DNA of 64,000 nt. It comes from Alternaria dauci. Lineage: Eukaryota; Ascomycota; Dothideomycetes; Pleosporales; Pleosporaceae. Made by a program: the position numbers and the translations under genes. Shown here piece by piece: positions 51,085 to 63,449 of this stretch (the stretch's first letter is position 1; each line of letters starts with the position of its first letter). Under the pieces are notes generated by a model that saw only the letters and a program-made list of their open reading frames with translations, made no database searches and had not been told where the DNA came from. The stretch is taken from assembly GCF_042100115.1 (NCBI RefSeq), contig NC_091274.1:2604001-2668000 (forward strand), written 5' to 3'.

Positions 51085-53990
51085 ATGTCGTTCGACCAAC
51101 CGATTGGCGCTCCGTTTACATTGGCGTCGCTGTCCAAACCGATTGGCGCTACCGACGGACATGTTCACGCTGCTGGAGTATGCAGCCTTAGCGGCATAAA
51201 GAAGAGAAAGCGCACTGAGATCGCGGTCGGTGTTGATGGCGAGGGCGTGTCTATATACAGCGTAGGTACTGCCCGGTTGCGAAATGCGATATGCGCTCAA
51301 TCCTTATCCAGCTCCAAAATCCTCAACTTGTAACTTCGTATGCGCTGCCGCCAAGCACAACCTTCACATCCGCACCGTATTCGATCTATCGCAAGGGCGC
51401 GTCCAAGACTTCCACGCAGCGCTTCACCTATGCCTCCCTGGCCGGTTCGTCCCCCGCCGACAAGGCGTCCTTGGTCTGCTTTCACGACAAGTCGTCCGGC
51501 GACCATACCGAGACCAAAAAGACTTCGTACACGCCATCTAACGCTGCGCGCGTCTCTACACTGGACCTGCTTCCCGTAGCGCCTGGTGGTTCGGCCCAGG
51601 ATGCGACACACGACGTACTGACGACTTTCGATAACGGACATGTCATGTCTCTGTCGGCCGATCTCCAGGTTGTTAGATGGGCCGCAAACGTAAAGACACT
51701 CCTACCATCTAGCGATACCAACATGGAAATTGAGCACGTCACACTGGCCAGCGCCAGGTCTGTTATACGCGGGCTCCTAAGAAACCGACAAGATATTGCC
51801 ACGATCCTGGACCCTACACCAGACGAGGCCTCCGACCTTCTAGACCTTGTTCAGGTTCTCTGTGTCATCGGCCGCAAGTCAGAAGGAACAAGGGCGCTGA
51901 CACTTATTCAAGTACAGCCAAGATCCGCCGACCTCGCCACGAGCCAGCTCACGCCGTTGAAACATCTACTTTCGCTGGACCTGCCGGAACCAAAGACCCC
52001 GAACGCCCGAGCCTCTACTTCTCAGATCACCCTGTATCCTTCCAGTGGTGCCATTCACATACTTACAAGTGGAGTCCTGCTATCATACGACTTGTCCGGA
52101 ACTGTGCCGAGACTTTACTCAGAGTTCGTTCTTCCTGGCTCGGCTGTCGACTCTTTCATCCGGACTTCGCAGGATGTCATCTTCACTACGTCGCAAAACG
52201 TTTGCCGAGTTTTCGACGTCAAGTACAACTCTATACAAGCTGTCCACTCCATGAGCCCTAGCCCGTCCACTTCAGACTCTACCAGCCCGTCGAAGAAGAG
52301 GAAGCACGCGCAGCCAGAGGGTGATCAACAAACACCGTCTCCATGCAGCCTGGTCGCTTACTATGCCGACACTGGACTGATTGTAGCCGCGCGAGAGGAC
52401 GAAGTATTTGGCATGCAATTTGGAGGAGCCGCGTCGCGCAAGCGGACCAAGACCGAGGGTACTCTCCTCATCGATGCCATCGGAAAAGGAATCGCACCCG
52501 AGCCGGCACTCAGCACAAGCGATAACCAAAAGTGGCAGGAGCGAAAATGGAAGCTGAACAAGTATGCTGCGAAGGGAAATATTGCAAAGTTCGAGCAACA
52601 CTTCGCATCAGACCTGGGTATTGAGCTTGAGTCTGTGGACGTAGCGCAGAAGCACGAAAACGAGGTAAACGGGGGACCTTTAACAAATGGCGGGGGACCA
52701 AGTCTTCCCGAAGAGGATGCTATGGTGGTCGACAAGCTTGACGATGAGCCTTCAAAGGACGTATTGCCTCAATGGAAACTGCCCAAGACCATCCCTGGCC
52801 ACCAACGACAGCAATACCGTCAGTATGCACTCTACGCATTGAGCAAGATTTTCTATTGGGTAGATGCCACGGAGAAGGAGCCACATGGACAATTGAGGGT
52901 CGGTTTCTTCCCACCGAACGTTTTTCAGTGGCTTTTACAAACTGGGCATCTTACGAAAGAGTCTATCCGCCGGGCGATCTTCGAGGGAGCAAACGACCAA
53001 ATGCAGCTTACATCGGCTATCGTGGACGGAGATATCGTCAAGGCTTTGGTCGAATACGATCCCGATCTGCATATCCTTTCAGCCGTCCTCAACCACACCC
53101 AGTTCTTGCCAGTAGGCGAGGTTGTGCAGGCTATCAAGCTCCTCATCCAGAGTATAGACGATGAGCCAACGCATAATGATGCGACAAAGCTTCTAACAAG
53201 TGGCGCCAACCCATCAGAAGATGAGATGGACCTCGACTTTGCTACTGAGCTTGAAGCAGCCTCGCACGAAATCGATCACGCATTGTCAATGCTTGATCAC
53301 GGCCTGTTGACGCGCAGCTATACATTGCGACCTGCTCTGATCCGACTCCATACCTTCTCGGCCCCAATAGTCAGTGCAACTCTCCGCTCAACTTTGCCGC
53401 GCCGAGATCTCGAATCACTCATCCGCCTTCTGCATCTGGAGCTAAAGAATGGCGGCTGGTCTTCGCCACTCGGCTTCGCAGAGACAGAGTCTCCTGCTAT
53501 CGACAGCTCTGGTGAGGATCCAGACGACCATGCAGTCGCTATTATCGCATCCCTTCTCTCTACCACGCTCGACGCCATCGGCGCAGGAGCATGGTTGGCT
53601 TCTGTCAGCACCATGTCTGCCTCTGAGACTGGCGAAGACATGCTCAAGTCATTGAACAAGGATGCATCTGTAGCACTTAGTGGATTCTTTGAAGCTCACT
53701 TCATACGCGGCCTTCTTTCGGAATTCCTACGCTACGCTTCCAGTGTGCCTACGTCAAAGAAGCCTTCTAACAAGGCTTTGGAGGTACAAGGCAAGCCATT
53801 CGGCGTTACTGGCAAGCTTAGTGGAGAGGAAGATCTGCCAATGTTGCCCCTTGGTGCCAAGGCAGACCAAGGTGTTGAGAAGGTGAAGGGCGGTAAGGGA
53901 GGAAAGAAGGAGCAGCGAAGCAAGAGAGAGATGGGTATGCTGATCAGTAAACGGGTGCCCAAGTATAGCTTCGAGCGCATTGTTGTATAG
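51085..53990 (+). CDS. Utp8-like nucleolar beta-propeller protein
   Basis: Exons 51085-51261 and 51312-53990 (50-nt intron 51262-51311), 951 residues. An open frame starting at 51291 begins inside the intron; the proper start is the ATG in AACAACATGTCG, giving MSFDQPIGAPFTLASL, then KKRKRTEIAVGVDGEGVSIY joined to LQNPQLVTSYALPP. The N-terminal ~430 residues contain beta-propeller-like strands (VLTTFDNGHVMSLSADLQVV, GLIVAAREDEVFGM). A basic patch KKRKHAQ lies near 390. The C-terminal half is helical and ends in a Lys-rich tail (KGGKGGKKEQRSKRE). This layout fits Utp8/NOL11 of the t-UTP complex, which couples rDNA transcription to pre-18S processing. The family call is by pattern only. Confidence 0.6.
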
Positions 53991-54446
53991 GAGATTGCTT
54001 TTAACATTTGTACATAGCGGAAGACACCTTGAAACTAGCAGGCTCCTTTTCTTCTCGTCCGATGCTCCAATACAAACAGATCGGGCTAGTTTGGTCGGTT
54101 CTTTGTGTGCCCATACCGCACGCCGCCATTGTTGTGTGAGCGGAAGCATCACCAATCCGAAGGCCCGACTCGCTGGGGCAGGATGTGCGCTAAACCTCCG
54201 ATCTGCCTAGATCTGTCTTAGCGCGGTCCCTAGCCACTCGTATCACAGACCGTGACGTCGACCGCGCGTGGAAAAAATGCCGAGCGCGGCGCGCGACCTC
54301 ACGTGCGGAGGATCGGGTTGGCTCTCGCTGGGGTTTGATGAGAGACCTACCCCTAGACCCATCCAATATGTATTGAAAATCGCCCGGCCCAATCCCTCGC
54401 TTCTTTCATATATATCTGGGAGGCCAATTGAGCTTTCTGCGCCACA
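53991..54446. promoter_or_regulatory. Spacer upstream of the aromatic-acid-exporter-like gene
   Basis: 456 bp. The right part should hold the promoter of the membrane-protein gene; TATATAT occurs at 54410-54416, about 35 bp before its ATG. No other feature. Confidence 0.35.
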
Positions 54447-57400
54447 ATGGCGTCAACCGCGACGGACCGGAATATCGTGGATAATGAAGAGACGGATTCT
54501 ACAGGGACAGCAAGGGAGACACTAAATGGCGAACAAGGACGATCGGACGGATATCATCAAGATGCGACACTTACTGAAGACAAGAAGGCGAAGAAACCCT
54601 CAAAGCTCAAGGCCGGATGGGACAAACTCGGACTCGACGCGCCTACACTCATGATGATGGGCAAGGCCGCACTACCCCCGACGATTGCGTTGGCTATGTA
54701 CCAAGCAACAGATGTTGCGCAGACCTTCACCACGCTGGGATACCTGATGGCCATTATCAGTATCCTCGGGTTCTGTATCATGCCGCGCGCAAAGTTTATC
54801 CAGACAATGACGATGAACATATTGGCGACATGTGTTGGTTCGGCTCTGGCGATGCTGATGGTGTGGACGGGAGTAAAAGCTCGACAGCACACGACCACGC
54901 CTGGAGCACCACCACAACGCTACAATTCCTCGCAGTCGGCTGTCCTTGGAGTATGGCTCTTCTTCCAGATTTATGCCATTAATGCGTTGAAGGCAAAGTT
55001 TCCTCAATTGGCTTTTCCGTCAATCATATATGCCATCCAGGTCAATGTTGCAGCGACCAATGGCTTCTTGTTTCAAACGGTGCCGCAGTGCGAGACTTTT
55101 ATTCGAAGGCTTCTTGAGGCTTTCTTGGCTGGATTCGCGATTGCGACAGCAGTGAGCTTGTTCATTATTCCTGTTACATCGCGCAAGGTTGTGATGAAAG
55201 AGGCGGCGGGATATATTGGCTTACTGCGCGGGACGATCGGTGCGCACAAGGCTTACGTTCACAGTCTAGAAACAAGCGATATGTTTGGGGAAAAGTACAC
55301 GCCCGAGGATGGAGATGGCAAAAAGAAGTCAAAAGCTAGGCCTGAAGTAGCAGCTATTAAGAAGATGACCGGAGCACTGCAGGCATTGCACGGCAAACTT
55401 ACCGCGGACCTACCGTTTGCGAAACGCGAAGTCGCCTATGGAAAACTGACGCCAGATGATCTCGAGGTCATGTTCAAGCACCTGCGGTCGATCATGCTTC
55501 CTATTTTGGGTCTTGGATCGGTCATGGATCTTTTCGAGCGTACAGCTGAAGTCAACCACTGGGACGGACATGAGGACGAGCACGACGAAGAACTCCGCAG
55601 ACAAACTGTCAAAGAGTGGAACGACATGTTTCAATTTGTTCATGAGCCCTTCAATAACATCTTCCAAGCTCTTGATGATGGACTTGCACACGTCATGTTG
55701 AAGTTACAGCTCGCCAAGCCGCCCAAAAAGAAGAAGGGCCAGAACCAAGATGATGCCGAAGCTAAAGGTGACGCTATCAAACCAGGAGAAGCAGGCTTCG
55801 CAGAATACATGCAGAAACAAGCAGATGACTTTTTCAGCAGGAAGGAGCCTACTCTCCGCCACTGGATTGAAACAAAGGGCATAAAACTCCGCGATGACTA
55901 CTTCTCATCGCCATCAGCAATCGATGAGGACACTCTGAAGCTTTTGCCCAGCATCACCACGCGGAAACGAGATCAACGACAGCTTTTCATGGTACTCTAT
56001 GTCATGTTCCTCTTAAACTCAATAAGTCGCTCAGTCATCGAGTTTGTCAAATTCGCCGATGAGCACGACCAAGCGACTGCGAAGAGCAAAATCATCTGGC
56101 CTGGCGGACGGCGCTTCAAGAAGTGGGCAAAGAGCATATTCCAGAGTCAGGACTCCAACTCTGAAGACGAAACAACAGCGGCCGGCTTTGACAGGAGCAA
56201 CACGACTGTCTACATGGGCGAGGCGTACAAAGAGAAAAAGGACCCCGAACATCTACCACCTGCGAACGCGTGGGAGAAGTTTGGAAACGGTATCCGTGCC
56301 GTTTCACGTTTCTTACGCAGTCCCGAGTCTTCTTTTGGTTTCCGCGCCGCGTGTGCCACGATGAGTATTGCCATTATTGCCTTCCTTCGCCCGACTCAAC
56401 AATTCTTCGTCGAACAACGCTTGGTCTGGGCGCTCATCATGGTCGCTATCTCCATGACTCCAACGGCCGGTCAATCCATCTTCCAATTCGTGCTCAGAAT
56501 CGCTGGTACCGCAATCGCGATGGTAGTAGCCTGGCTCATATGGTACATTCCTGGCCAGAAGACTCCTGGTATCCTAGTCTTCCTCTGGTTCTTCGTCGCG
56601 ATCGGATTCTACATCCCGCTGAAACGAATGGATTTGGTGATTGTCGGCATGATCAGTGTAGTCACCGCCACCATGATTGTCGGCTACGAACTGCAAGTGC
56701 GCAAGATCGGAGAGCAGGCTGCAACAGCAACGACAGGCCAACCTGCGTATCCAATCTACGAACTCGGACCTTACCGTCTTGCCACCGTTGTCGGTGGTCT
56801 AGCCGTCGCGTTCTTTTGGACCATCTTCCCTTACCCCATTACCGAGCACTCTGCGCTTCGCCAGAAACTCGGTGGCGCATTGTATCTCTCTGCGAACCTG
56901 TATTCCATCATGCACGAGCAGGTCATGGGTCGCATCCGTGGTGAAATTGGCGGCGACGAGGAAAGCGACAAGGAGAGTCCAGGCTACCAGCTCGTCAAAG
57001 CGCGAAACAAGGTCTTCGCGAAGCAAATGCTCACCCTCCAAGGCCTAAAGATGCATGCCGGGTTCGTAAAATGGGAGTTCCCACTCGGAGGCAAGTTCCC
57101 AAAGGACGAGTACGAAAAGATTATCGGTTACGTCGAAAAGTACGTTATTTAACCCCTCTCCCTTGCTAAAACAATGCCGACGATGAGAGCGAACGAGCAC
57201 ACGCAACTAACATGATTAACCACCAGTATCGTAAACTACACCGCCCTCCTAGGCTACGCCTCCCAAGCCTTTACCCACCCCTCTCTCACCCCCCAATCCG
57301 CCGCCTCCCCCACCTCCCCTCCAACCTCCACATCCGCCCTCCAAGACGACCACCACTCCGCCCAATGGTTCACCGACTTCCGCCGCGTCATCCTCTCCGC

Positions 57401-57764
57401 AAAAGTAACCTCGCACGAAATAACCTCCCTACTCGCCATGCTCTCCTCCAGCATCACAAACGCACAACCCCTCCCGCCGTACCTGCACGCACCGCCCGGC
57501 GCGCAATTAAGTCGGAAGCTCGAGATGGTGGATCCGGAGATACTCAGTCTGAGACATATTGCGGAGCCGGGGTATGCGGCGTTTGCGGTTATGAGTATCA
57601 GTACGAGGTGTATACATATGGATATTGAGAGGCTGTTGAAGGCGGTGAAGGGGTTGGTTGGGGAATTGGATTTTAGTTTCCATGTGGTTAGTACAAAGGG
57701 GGCTGGGTCGGGGAGCTCGTCCGAGGAGACGCTTGTTAGGAGGATGACGAGGAAGTTGGATTAG
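54447..57764 (+). CDS. Aromatic-acid-exporter-like membrane protein (ArAE/FUSC, DUF2421)
   Basis: Exons 54447-57139 and 57227-57764 (87-nt intron 57140-57226, GTACGT...CACCAG), 1076 residues; the join reads YVENIVNYTALLGY. After a charged leader, about six helices lie at residues ~70-240 (PPTIALAMYQATDVAQTF, LGYLMAIISILGFCIMP, AGFAIATAVSLFIIPVTS). A long soluble loop follows, then a second set of about six helices at ~640-800 (AFLRPTQQFFVEQRLVWALI, IAGTAIAMVVAWLIWYIPG, PLKRMDLVIVGMISVVTATM). The C-terminal ~230 residues match the DUF2421 region. Fungal members are often labelled as brefeldin-A-sensitivity proteins and may export aromatic acids or act in the ER; the substrate is unproven. The last exon is C-rich but open. 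Confidence 0.85.
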
Positions 57765-58153
57765 AGGAAGCGGTTGTGCGTGATTTAGCGATGTATTGTG
57801 ATTTCTTTCGATATTTTGTGTTGCATTGAAGATCACATGAAAATTTAGGGTATGAGTACAAAAGTACCAAGCAAGATACAAGAAGCGAGATTGTAAAAGG
57901 TAGAGGTATCCAATCTCATTCACACATCCCTATAGGTATATACGTCCACCTCTTGATATCAAACGCGCGTAAAGACAAAACATAAAGAGACACGTACAAA
58001 TTACATCCTTGGACCCGTATCATTCCAATCCGACCAACATGCGTATCGTTCGTCTCCCCTAGCCTCATGAAAAACGATAAAAATCGACATCGTCCCTTCT
58101 CCCTTCTCCCCTCTCATCCATAAAAACACACCTACCACCAATTACTTGGCACC
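57765..58153. other. Convergent spacer
   Basis: 389 bp between the 3' ends of the exporter-like gene and mvp1; A/T-rich 3' sequence, no gene. Confidence 0.35.
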
Positions 58154-60519
58154 CTACTCAGCTACAGGCATGCTCTCCACCTCCTCACTCAGCGCCCTCC
58201 AATTGTCCGCTTGCAGCTCCGCATACTTGACCCTCTCCTGGGCCCACTCCTGATGCAACCTACTAACATGATATTGGCTCTTTTGGAAAAAGGCAAGTTC
58301 GTCGCGAATGCATTCCGTAATGAAGACACCGCGAGCGTGTTGTTGAACAATAGATTCCTTGTCCTACATTTCATGGTCAGAGAGACAAGCGATAGAAAGA
58401 ATGATGGCGACTAACCTTGAAAATAGCATCCTCCACCTTCTCCGCCTCACCCGGTTTTACCTGTTCGGCAGGTTTCTGGCGAATATTCTGGAGCTTAGTC
58501 TCATTGTTCGCGATGCGCTTCTCCAGCTGTGGGATATTGTCGCGGGCATACTTGTCCCGGCGGTCGAACATGTCGCGTACACTAACGAGCGTATCCCTCT
58601 GTCTCTTCAAGTCTTCGAGAACACCTTCCTCCCACCCCCTGGCTTCGTCTTCTAGCAATTGCCTGCTCGAGTCGAGATGTCGTGCTGTTGCGTTTAGGCC
58701 CTCGTTCAGCAATGGAACGTCGTTTGTATCGACGGCATACGTCTCTTGACTTGATTCCGTGAGGCCGCTGAGCGCAGATGAGAAGCGTGCGTATTCTGCT
58801 GCCATGCCTTCGTTGCGGCGGGAGAGTCGCTCCATCATGCTGCAGAGGGTGATGTACGTTTCTGCGCTGCGGCGGACGCCCGAGCGGACGGTATCGAAGA
58901 GTTCGGGGAGCGTCTTTGGGAGCGAGTCTTCGAGATCGGGGGGTAGAGGTTTGCCAGTGAATTCTTCTTGGATGGAGAGGTTGGCCTGTTTGCGCCATAC
59001 TGCAAGTTCCTGTTTGGGTCAGAGATGTCTACACGGTGGTTCGGCCGAGCAAACATACCGTGGGCACTGTCAAGAACATGACCACCAATTGCTCTTGGTT
59101 GAGGACAGGGTGCCGTACGAGCGCATTGGTGAAGCGCGCAAGACCTTTTCTCCGCTTCTCGAGGAAGGTAGCATCTGCAGCTATTGGGTTGCCGTTGACT
59201 AAGAAATCTCAATACGTATCGAGGCCATGGCAGGATGGGTACTTACTACCGACTCGTTTCGGGGGCAACAGTGGCAATTGTCTGAATGGATACCGCTTGT
59301 GCAGGCAGTCTAGCAACCAGACAAAGTCACTGTATCGGCGGACGACCTTTGTGGTGCGCTTGGAGCTGGCGACTTCGTAATTGCGGTGCTGGAACATGAA
59401 CATGCCCTCCTTCTCGGAGAGCGCCGTGATGGTTATGACCTCCTCATTCCCGCTGCCACCTGGGTTTAGGCGGCCAATGGACCTGCCCAGCTCTGGTGTC
59501 GCGTTGGACCCGCCCTCTTCAGCAGCGGGCGCGCCGAATCCTCCTTGTCCCAGACCGGGGGCGGAGAAGGCTTGGTTCGCGCCGCCATTGTATCCGCCCC
59601 AGCCGCCCTCGCTGCTCAAGGAACTTGGCTGGACGGGCTGCGGGATGTTTGAGGAAGCCGCCGTCGACTGCGTTGTAAACTGGCTCGTCGTCCGGGTGGC
59701 AGTGGGTACGCTTGTGCCGTTGGTATGCGGTTGTGAGCTTGTGTAACTCGCGTGGCTATGGCCTCTATGCAGGTCGGGGCTGCCCCAGGGATCGGCCTCT
59801 GGGTCGCCGAAAGATTGCTTGCGCATAGGCGCACTCGATCTGTTTGCCGGAGACGGTTGCTGCGTAGACGTCTGGCGTTGCGGGGCAGGAGGCGTGGGCG
59901 GCTGGACGTGTTGGGGAGGAGGAGGATGGGGAGATGGGTCGCGGGCCTTTGTCGACTGCGGCAGCGTCACGGTTGGAACGGGAAGATCTGGCAAGACGTC
60001 AACGTCGATTCCCGCGTCGCATGCACGACAATGCTAACACTCACTCCTTTTCCTCTCGTCGACGCTGTCCAGAGTAATGTCCTCGTGCTCTTGCGCCAAC
60101 CCAATCAGGGCAAAGACAACATTGAACTCGTTCCTTCCCAGTTGGGCGCTGCCCCCAGACGGCAGCACAATCTCGAGGATCTTGGACTGCGCGTGACTGG
60201 GGATGCCGCTGTCGGCCAGCAGCTTCTTGACGCCCTCGACACTGACACCATTGCCTTCGCGGTTCCCAGCATCGAGCAGTGCGTCAAAGGCGTCAATGTA
60301 CGAGTCGGGCACGTCCGAGGCGGGAAGCAGCGACTTGACGAGCGCCTCGCGCGGAGCTTTCTTGGGCGTTGGGAACCCCCAGGGCGAGTCGTTGGCGTCG
60401 AGGTCGTCGGCGAACAGGCTGTTGCCCGTCTTGCCCGCCGGCTTGGGCTCGTCATCGAAGAGCGACGACGACTGCTTTGCGCGCTGCGGCGTATCCTCGT
60501 CGTCACCGAATAAAGACAT
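58154..60519 (-). CDS. mvp1: Sorting nexin Mvp1
   Basis: Exons in transcript order: 60045-60519, 59247-59987, 59059-59198, 58416-59009, 58154-58363 (introns 57, 48, 49 and 52 nt), 719 residues. The start reads [20 protein letters not shown], the acidic leader of Mvp1. Residues ~55-155 hold an EH-like helical region ([20 protein letters not shown]). A long Pro/Ser/Gln linker precedes a PX domain near 340-450 ([45 protein letters not shown]), which binds phosphatidylinositol 3-phosphate. The rest is a BAR-like coiled region ([20 protein letters not shown] onward). Mvp1 works in recycling from endosomes and in vacuolar sorting. At the second intron either GTAGTA or GTAAGT keeps the frame; GTAAGT was chosen as the stronger donor. 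Confidence 0.92.
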
Positions 60520-61088
60520 GGTCGCCTGGAGAAGATGCGCGGTCGGCTAATTATCTTGCAACCTGCACGTCGTCGATGGGGTAGAGCAAGCTGCAGGGCC
60601 ACAGCTTAGACTGGTGGTGCTACACGCAATGATAACATGGAGCTATGATGCGGCCGTGCAAGGAACCGCACTCCACTAGCCAGCGCCCGACCCATGCTCC
60701 ACGCCGCACACAGCGTCACAGCCTTATCGTGCCTTGGCACATGCTCTCCACACTGGCGCTTGACACCTGTAGACACATGTTTTGATATCTTTGTTATTTT
60801 GCTATTTTACTAATAGCTACTTTAGGTCACACGTCTGTCGTGCGCATACCTGCGAAAGTCCTCCTAAATCAGAGAGCCTGACCTGGTTGTCGGCGGGTAT
60901 CCAGTCCTCGTACAAACACCAAATATTTTTAACCGTCCAATTGCGCCATCCCATGCCAATGCTGTGTGGGGTTTCCACTTTGCTCAACCATGCTACCAAT
61001 GCGCCGCTCAATGTGGGGGGGTATATACGTGCTATCAACATTTCAAATATAAACAGAAACATGAGAGAGAAGATGAGGTGCCAGCAGG
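60520..61088. promoter_or_regulatory. Upstream region of mvp1 and 3' region of palH
   Basis: 569 bp. It should contain the mvp1 promoter on the left and the palH 3' untranslated region on the right. A TATTTTGCTATTTTAC A/T-rich block lies near 60793-60812. No gene seen. Confidence 0.35.
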
Positions 61089-63449
61089 CTACCTGTTGTG
61101 GTCGGTCCGAGTGTGTGGTCCGGGTCTGCTAAAGTCAATCGTTGACGTTGTTTCATCCTGCGGCAAGGGAGAACTCGATGCCGATGGTCGCACCACCTCT
61201 CCACCGAGAACACTACCCCCAAGCGGAGTGGCGGGTGAGAGTCGAATCCGAGGCGTGCGTGTCGAGTTTGGCGTAGCGGACAGATTGACAACCTCGCTAG
61301 AATCAGTCACCCCGTGAGAAGTCGTTGGTGAGTTCACTCCATCTTGCTCGTTCGCAGCCGGCACACCTGTAGGCTGTGTGGCATCCTCTTGTTGAGCCTC
61401 CTGTCGCTGACGAATAATATCTGGAGACCACGTTTGCCCACGAGGCTGAGCAGGGATAATGGTGACAGGCAGAACCGTTTCGTTCTGTGACCCAGACTTC
61501 TTCTTCGACCTTAGCTTTTCACCTTGCTGCGCAGCAAACGTGCCGAGTCGGTCGGCTATAGCTAGCCCGTTGTAGTTGCGCGGCGGTATATTCGCTGCTA
61601 CGTCGTCCACTTGTAGTGGCTCAATGACCTGACCTCTTTGGAGCTCTTTCGGGGGCGTCCGTCCTTTCCGCCTGAATGGGTTTCCCAATGCTTGCCACTG
61701 GAATTTGCTCCTGCTAGTCACTGGCTCTAGTTCGCCTCCCTTCTCCGGGTCCTCCGGGTCAGCTGCTCGGGGTTCTTGCGATGAAGCTTGCGCTTGTAGC
61801 TGTGCTTCATGGTTCCCAGGTCTACCGTCTTCCGGCGCAGGGCGTGGGTTCACTGGTGTGTCACTGATTGGGTGATAGCGGACTGTGTATACAGTCGAGT
61901 CGGCGCTCGTCGTGTCTGTCCTGCTCACTGGTGATGCGATGACTGGCACTGGTGGCGGAGTCTGCACCCGTACGTAGGCCCGCGAGTTGCGATCTCCGCG
62001 TGTTGTAGATGGCGACCGTTGCATGGCTGGGGGTGGTGCGGGGATGTGGATTGTGCGCTTCCTTCTTGCTTCCGTTCGGGGCGTTTGGGTCCTGTTCCGT
62101 CCAAGCCTCTGGGCAAGCTCATTGAACCGACCAGCATGTGCCGAGGCGAAAATGCCAAATCCGCCTTGACCTCCCCCACTCTTCTTCTCGTCTTTTCCTG
62201 ATAGCTGGCCCTTGCGTTTCGAGGGCCATCTAGAGTCCGATGGGCTGTCGTCGAGCATATCGTCTCCATCGTAGATTTCTCTCCCCAGAATTCCGTCTTT
62301 TCTCTCTTCTCTTTCTAGCGCTTCAATACGCTCAACCCACTCCCAAACGATGACGCTGGCAGCCGCCGCTCCAACCCAGCGGAAGTAGTCTCCCCAGCCG
62401 GCAATGGTGTAGTTTGCAATGTCGGTAATGAAGAAGACAACCGGGGTCAGGATGGCGATGATGGATAGGAGGGAGATGACACTCATGTTCCACATCATGG
62501 AGTGGTAGAAGGCATATCGTCGCTTGGTGATGGCGTAGTACATGACCCAGGCGGCGTAGAGCATGCTTAGTGATAACTGAAACAGGTAGCTGAGGGCAGG
62601 AATGGCCGTGTCGAAGTGTGCGGGGCGGCGTTGGTCTTCGTAGGGCCCGAAGCTGTTGAGACAGCTGAAGGCAATGTCGAGCAGGATGAGGGCGAATCCG
62701 ACCCATTTGATGATGACTTTTTCCTTGTGGCGCGGAAATAGGCGTATCAGAGTCTGTACCTGTGCGAGCCAGAGGAAGATGTCGGACACGACGCGCGAGA
62801 CTTTGATTTCCATGCCGGCCACGACCTGGTCGCGCAGTTCCATGGCGTCGATGAAGCCCTCGTTGTACTGGCGCTGGGCGATTTTGAACGTGTCGGCGGT
62901 GGCAAGCGTCAGGGAAATGGCTACAGTCAGGGCTGCGGCCTTTTGCAGCCACGGGCGGCTTCCTACTCCAATGATGGATCCTCCTCCTGTTGCCCCGCTG
63001 ATCATGCCGCGCCGTCCCATGAGCCCTGAGCGTCCCGAGGCGTTGCCGACGAAGAAGGTGCGTGGTGTGATGATGAGCATGATGACGAGCATCCAGGCGA
63101 TGACGGTGGCGGCGCCGGTCGCGTAGGCCTGGGGGGTGATGGAGGCGTGGAAGGGGTCGAGCATGTCGGCGACGCTGGTGATTCCGCCCGTGCCATCGTT
63201 CTGCGAGGTGGCTACGCTGGTGCACAGCGGGCGGAAGACGGCGTTCTGGTCGAGGGTGATGGTTTGGCCGGGCGAGATTTCAATGGTGCCGAACTTGGGC
63301 AGCTTGTACGAGGGGCAGTGCTGGTAACGGTGGTCAGTCGCGTGCGTGGGGCGTGTCGCGGTCGTGATACTCACGTAGGGTTGGGTGGCATCGGGCGCGC
63401 GACGGTCCAGGAGAGGCGCCCCAGTCCAGGACGAGTCGGCCTCCCACAT
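61089..63449 (-). CDS. palH: pH-response sensor PalH (Rim21)
   Basis: Exons in transcript order 63375-63449 and 61089-63320 (54-nt intron 63321-63374), 768 residues. The frame is open far upstream, but the ATG at 63447-63449 gives the plausible start MWEADSSWTGAPLLDRRAPD. The short N-terminal ectodomain has a Cys (HCPSYKLPKFG). About seven helices then follow between residues ~95 and 360 (AATVIAWMLVIMLIITPRTF, AAALTVAISLTLATADTF, FALILLDIAFSCLNSFGPY, LSMLYAAWVMYYAITKR, LLSIIAILTPVVFFITDIA). A ~400-residue cytoplasmic tail, rich in Pro, Arg and Ser, completes the PalH layout. PalH senses alkaline pH at the plasma membrane and starts the arrestin/ESCRT route to PacC cleavage. If the intron stays in, 18 residues are added without a stop. 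Confidence 0.9.
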   Translation of the reverse strand: MWEADSSWTGAPLLDRRAPDATQPYVSITTATRPTHATDHRYQHCPSYKLPKFGTIEISPGQTITLDQNAVFRPLCTSVATSQNDGTGGITSVADMLDPFHASITPQAYATGAATVIAWMLVIMLIITPRTFFVGNASGRSGLMGRRGMISGATGGGSIIGVGSRPWLQKAAALTVAISLTLATADTFKIAQRQYNEGFIDAMELRDQVVAGMEIKVSRVVSDIFLWLAQVQTLIRLFPRHKEKVIIKWVGFALILLDIAFSCLNSFGPYEDQRRPAHFDTAIPALSYLFQLSLSMLYAAWVMYYAITKRRYAFYHSMMWNMSVISLLSIIAILTPVVFFITDIANYTIAGWGDYFRWVGAAAASVIVWEWVERIEALEREERKDGILGREIYDGDDMLDDSPSDSRWPSKRKGQLSGKDEKKSGGGQGGFGIFASAHAGRFNELAQRLGRNRTQTPRTEARRKRTIHIPAPPPAMQRSPSTTRGDRNSRAYVRVQTPPPVPVIASPVSRTDTTSADSTVYTVRYHPISDTPVNPRPAPEDGRPGNHEAQLQAQASSQEPRAADPEDPEKGGELEPVTSRSKFQWQALGNPFRRKGRTPPKELQRGQVIEPLQVDDVAANIPPRNYNGLAIADRLGTFAAQQGEKLRSKKKSGSQNETVLPVTIIPAQPRGQTWSPDIIRQRQEAQQEDATQPTGVPAANEQDGVNSPTTSHGVTDSSEVVNLSATPNSTRTPRIRLSPATPLGGSVLGGEVVRPSASSSPLPQDETTSTIDFSRPGPHTRTDHNR

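Noticed and set aside
51291..51311. ATG at 51291 as the start of the Utp8-like gene
   Set aside because: It lies inside an intron; splicing 51261 to 51312 joins two propeller strands in frame and gives a better start at 51085.
50383..51333. 316-codon plus-strand frame
   Set aside because: It is antisense to the elg1 exons and runs over the real Utp8-like first exon in part; the elg1 and Utp8-like models explain the DNA better.
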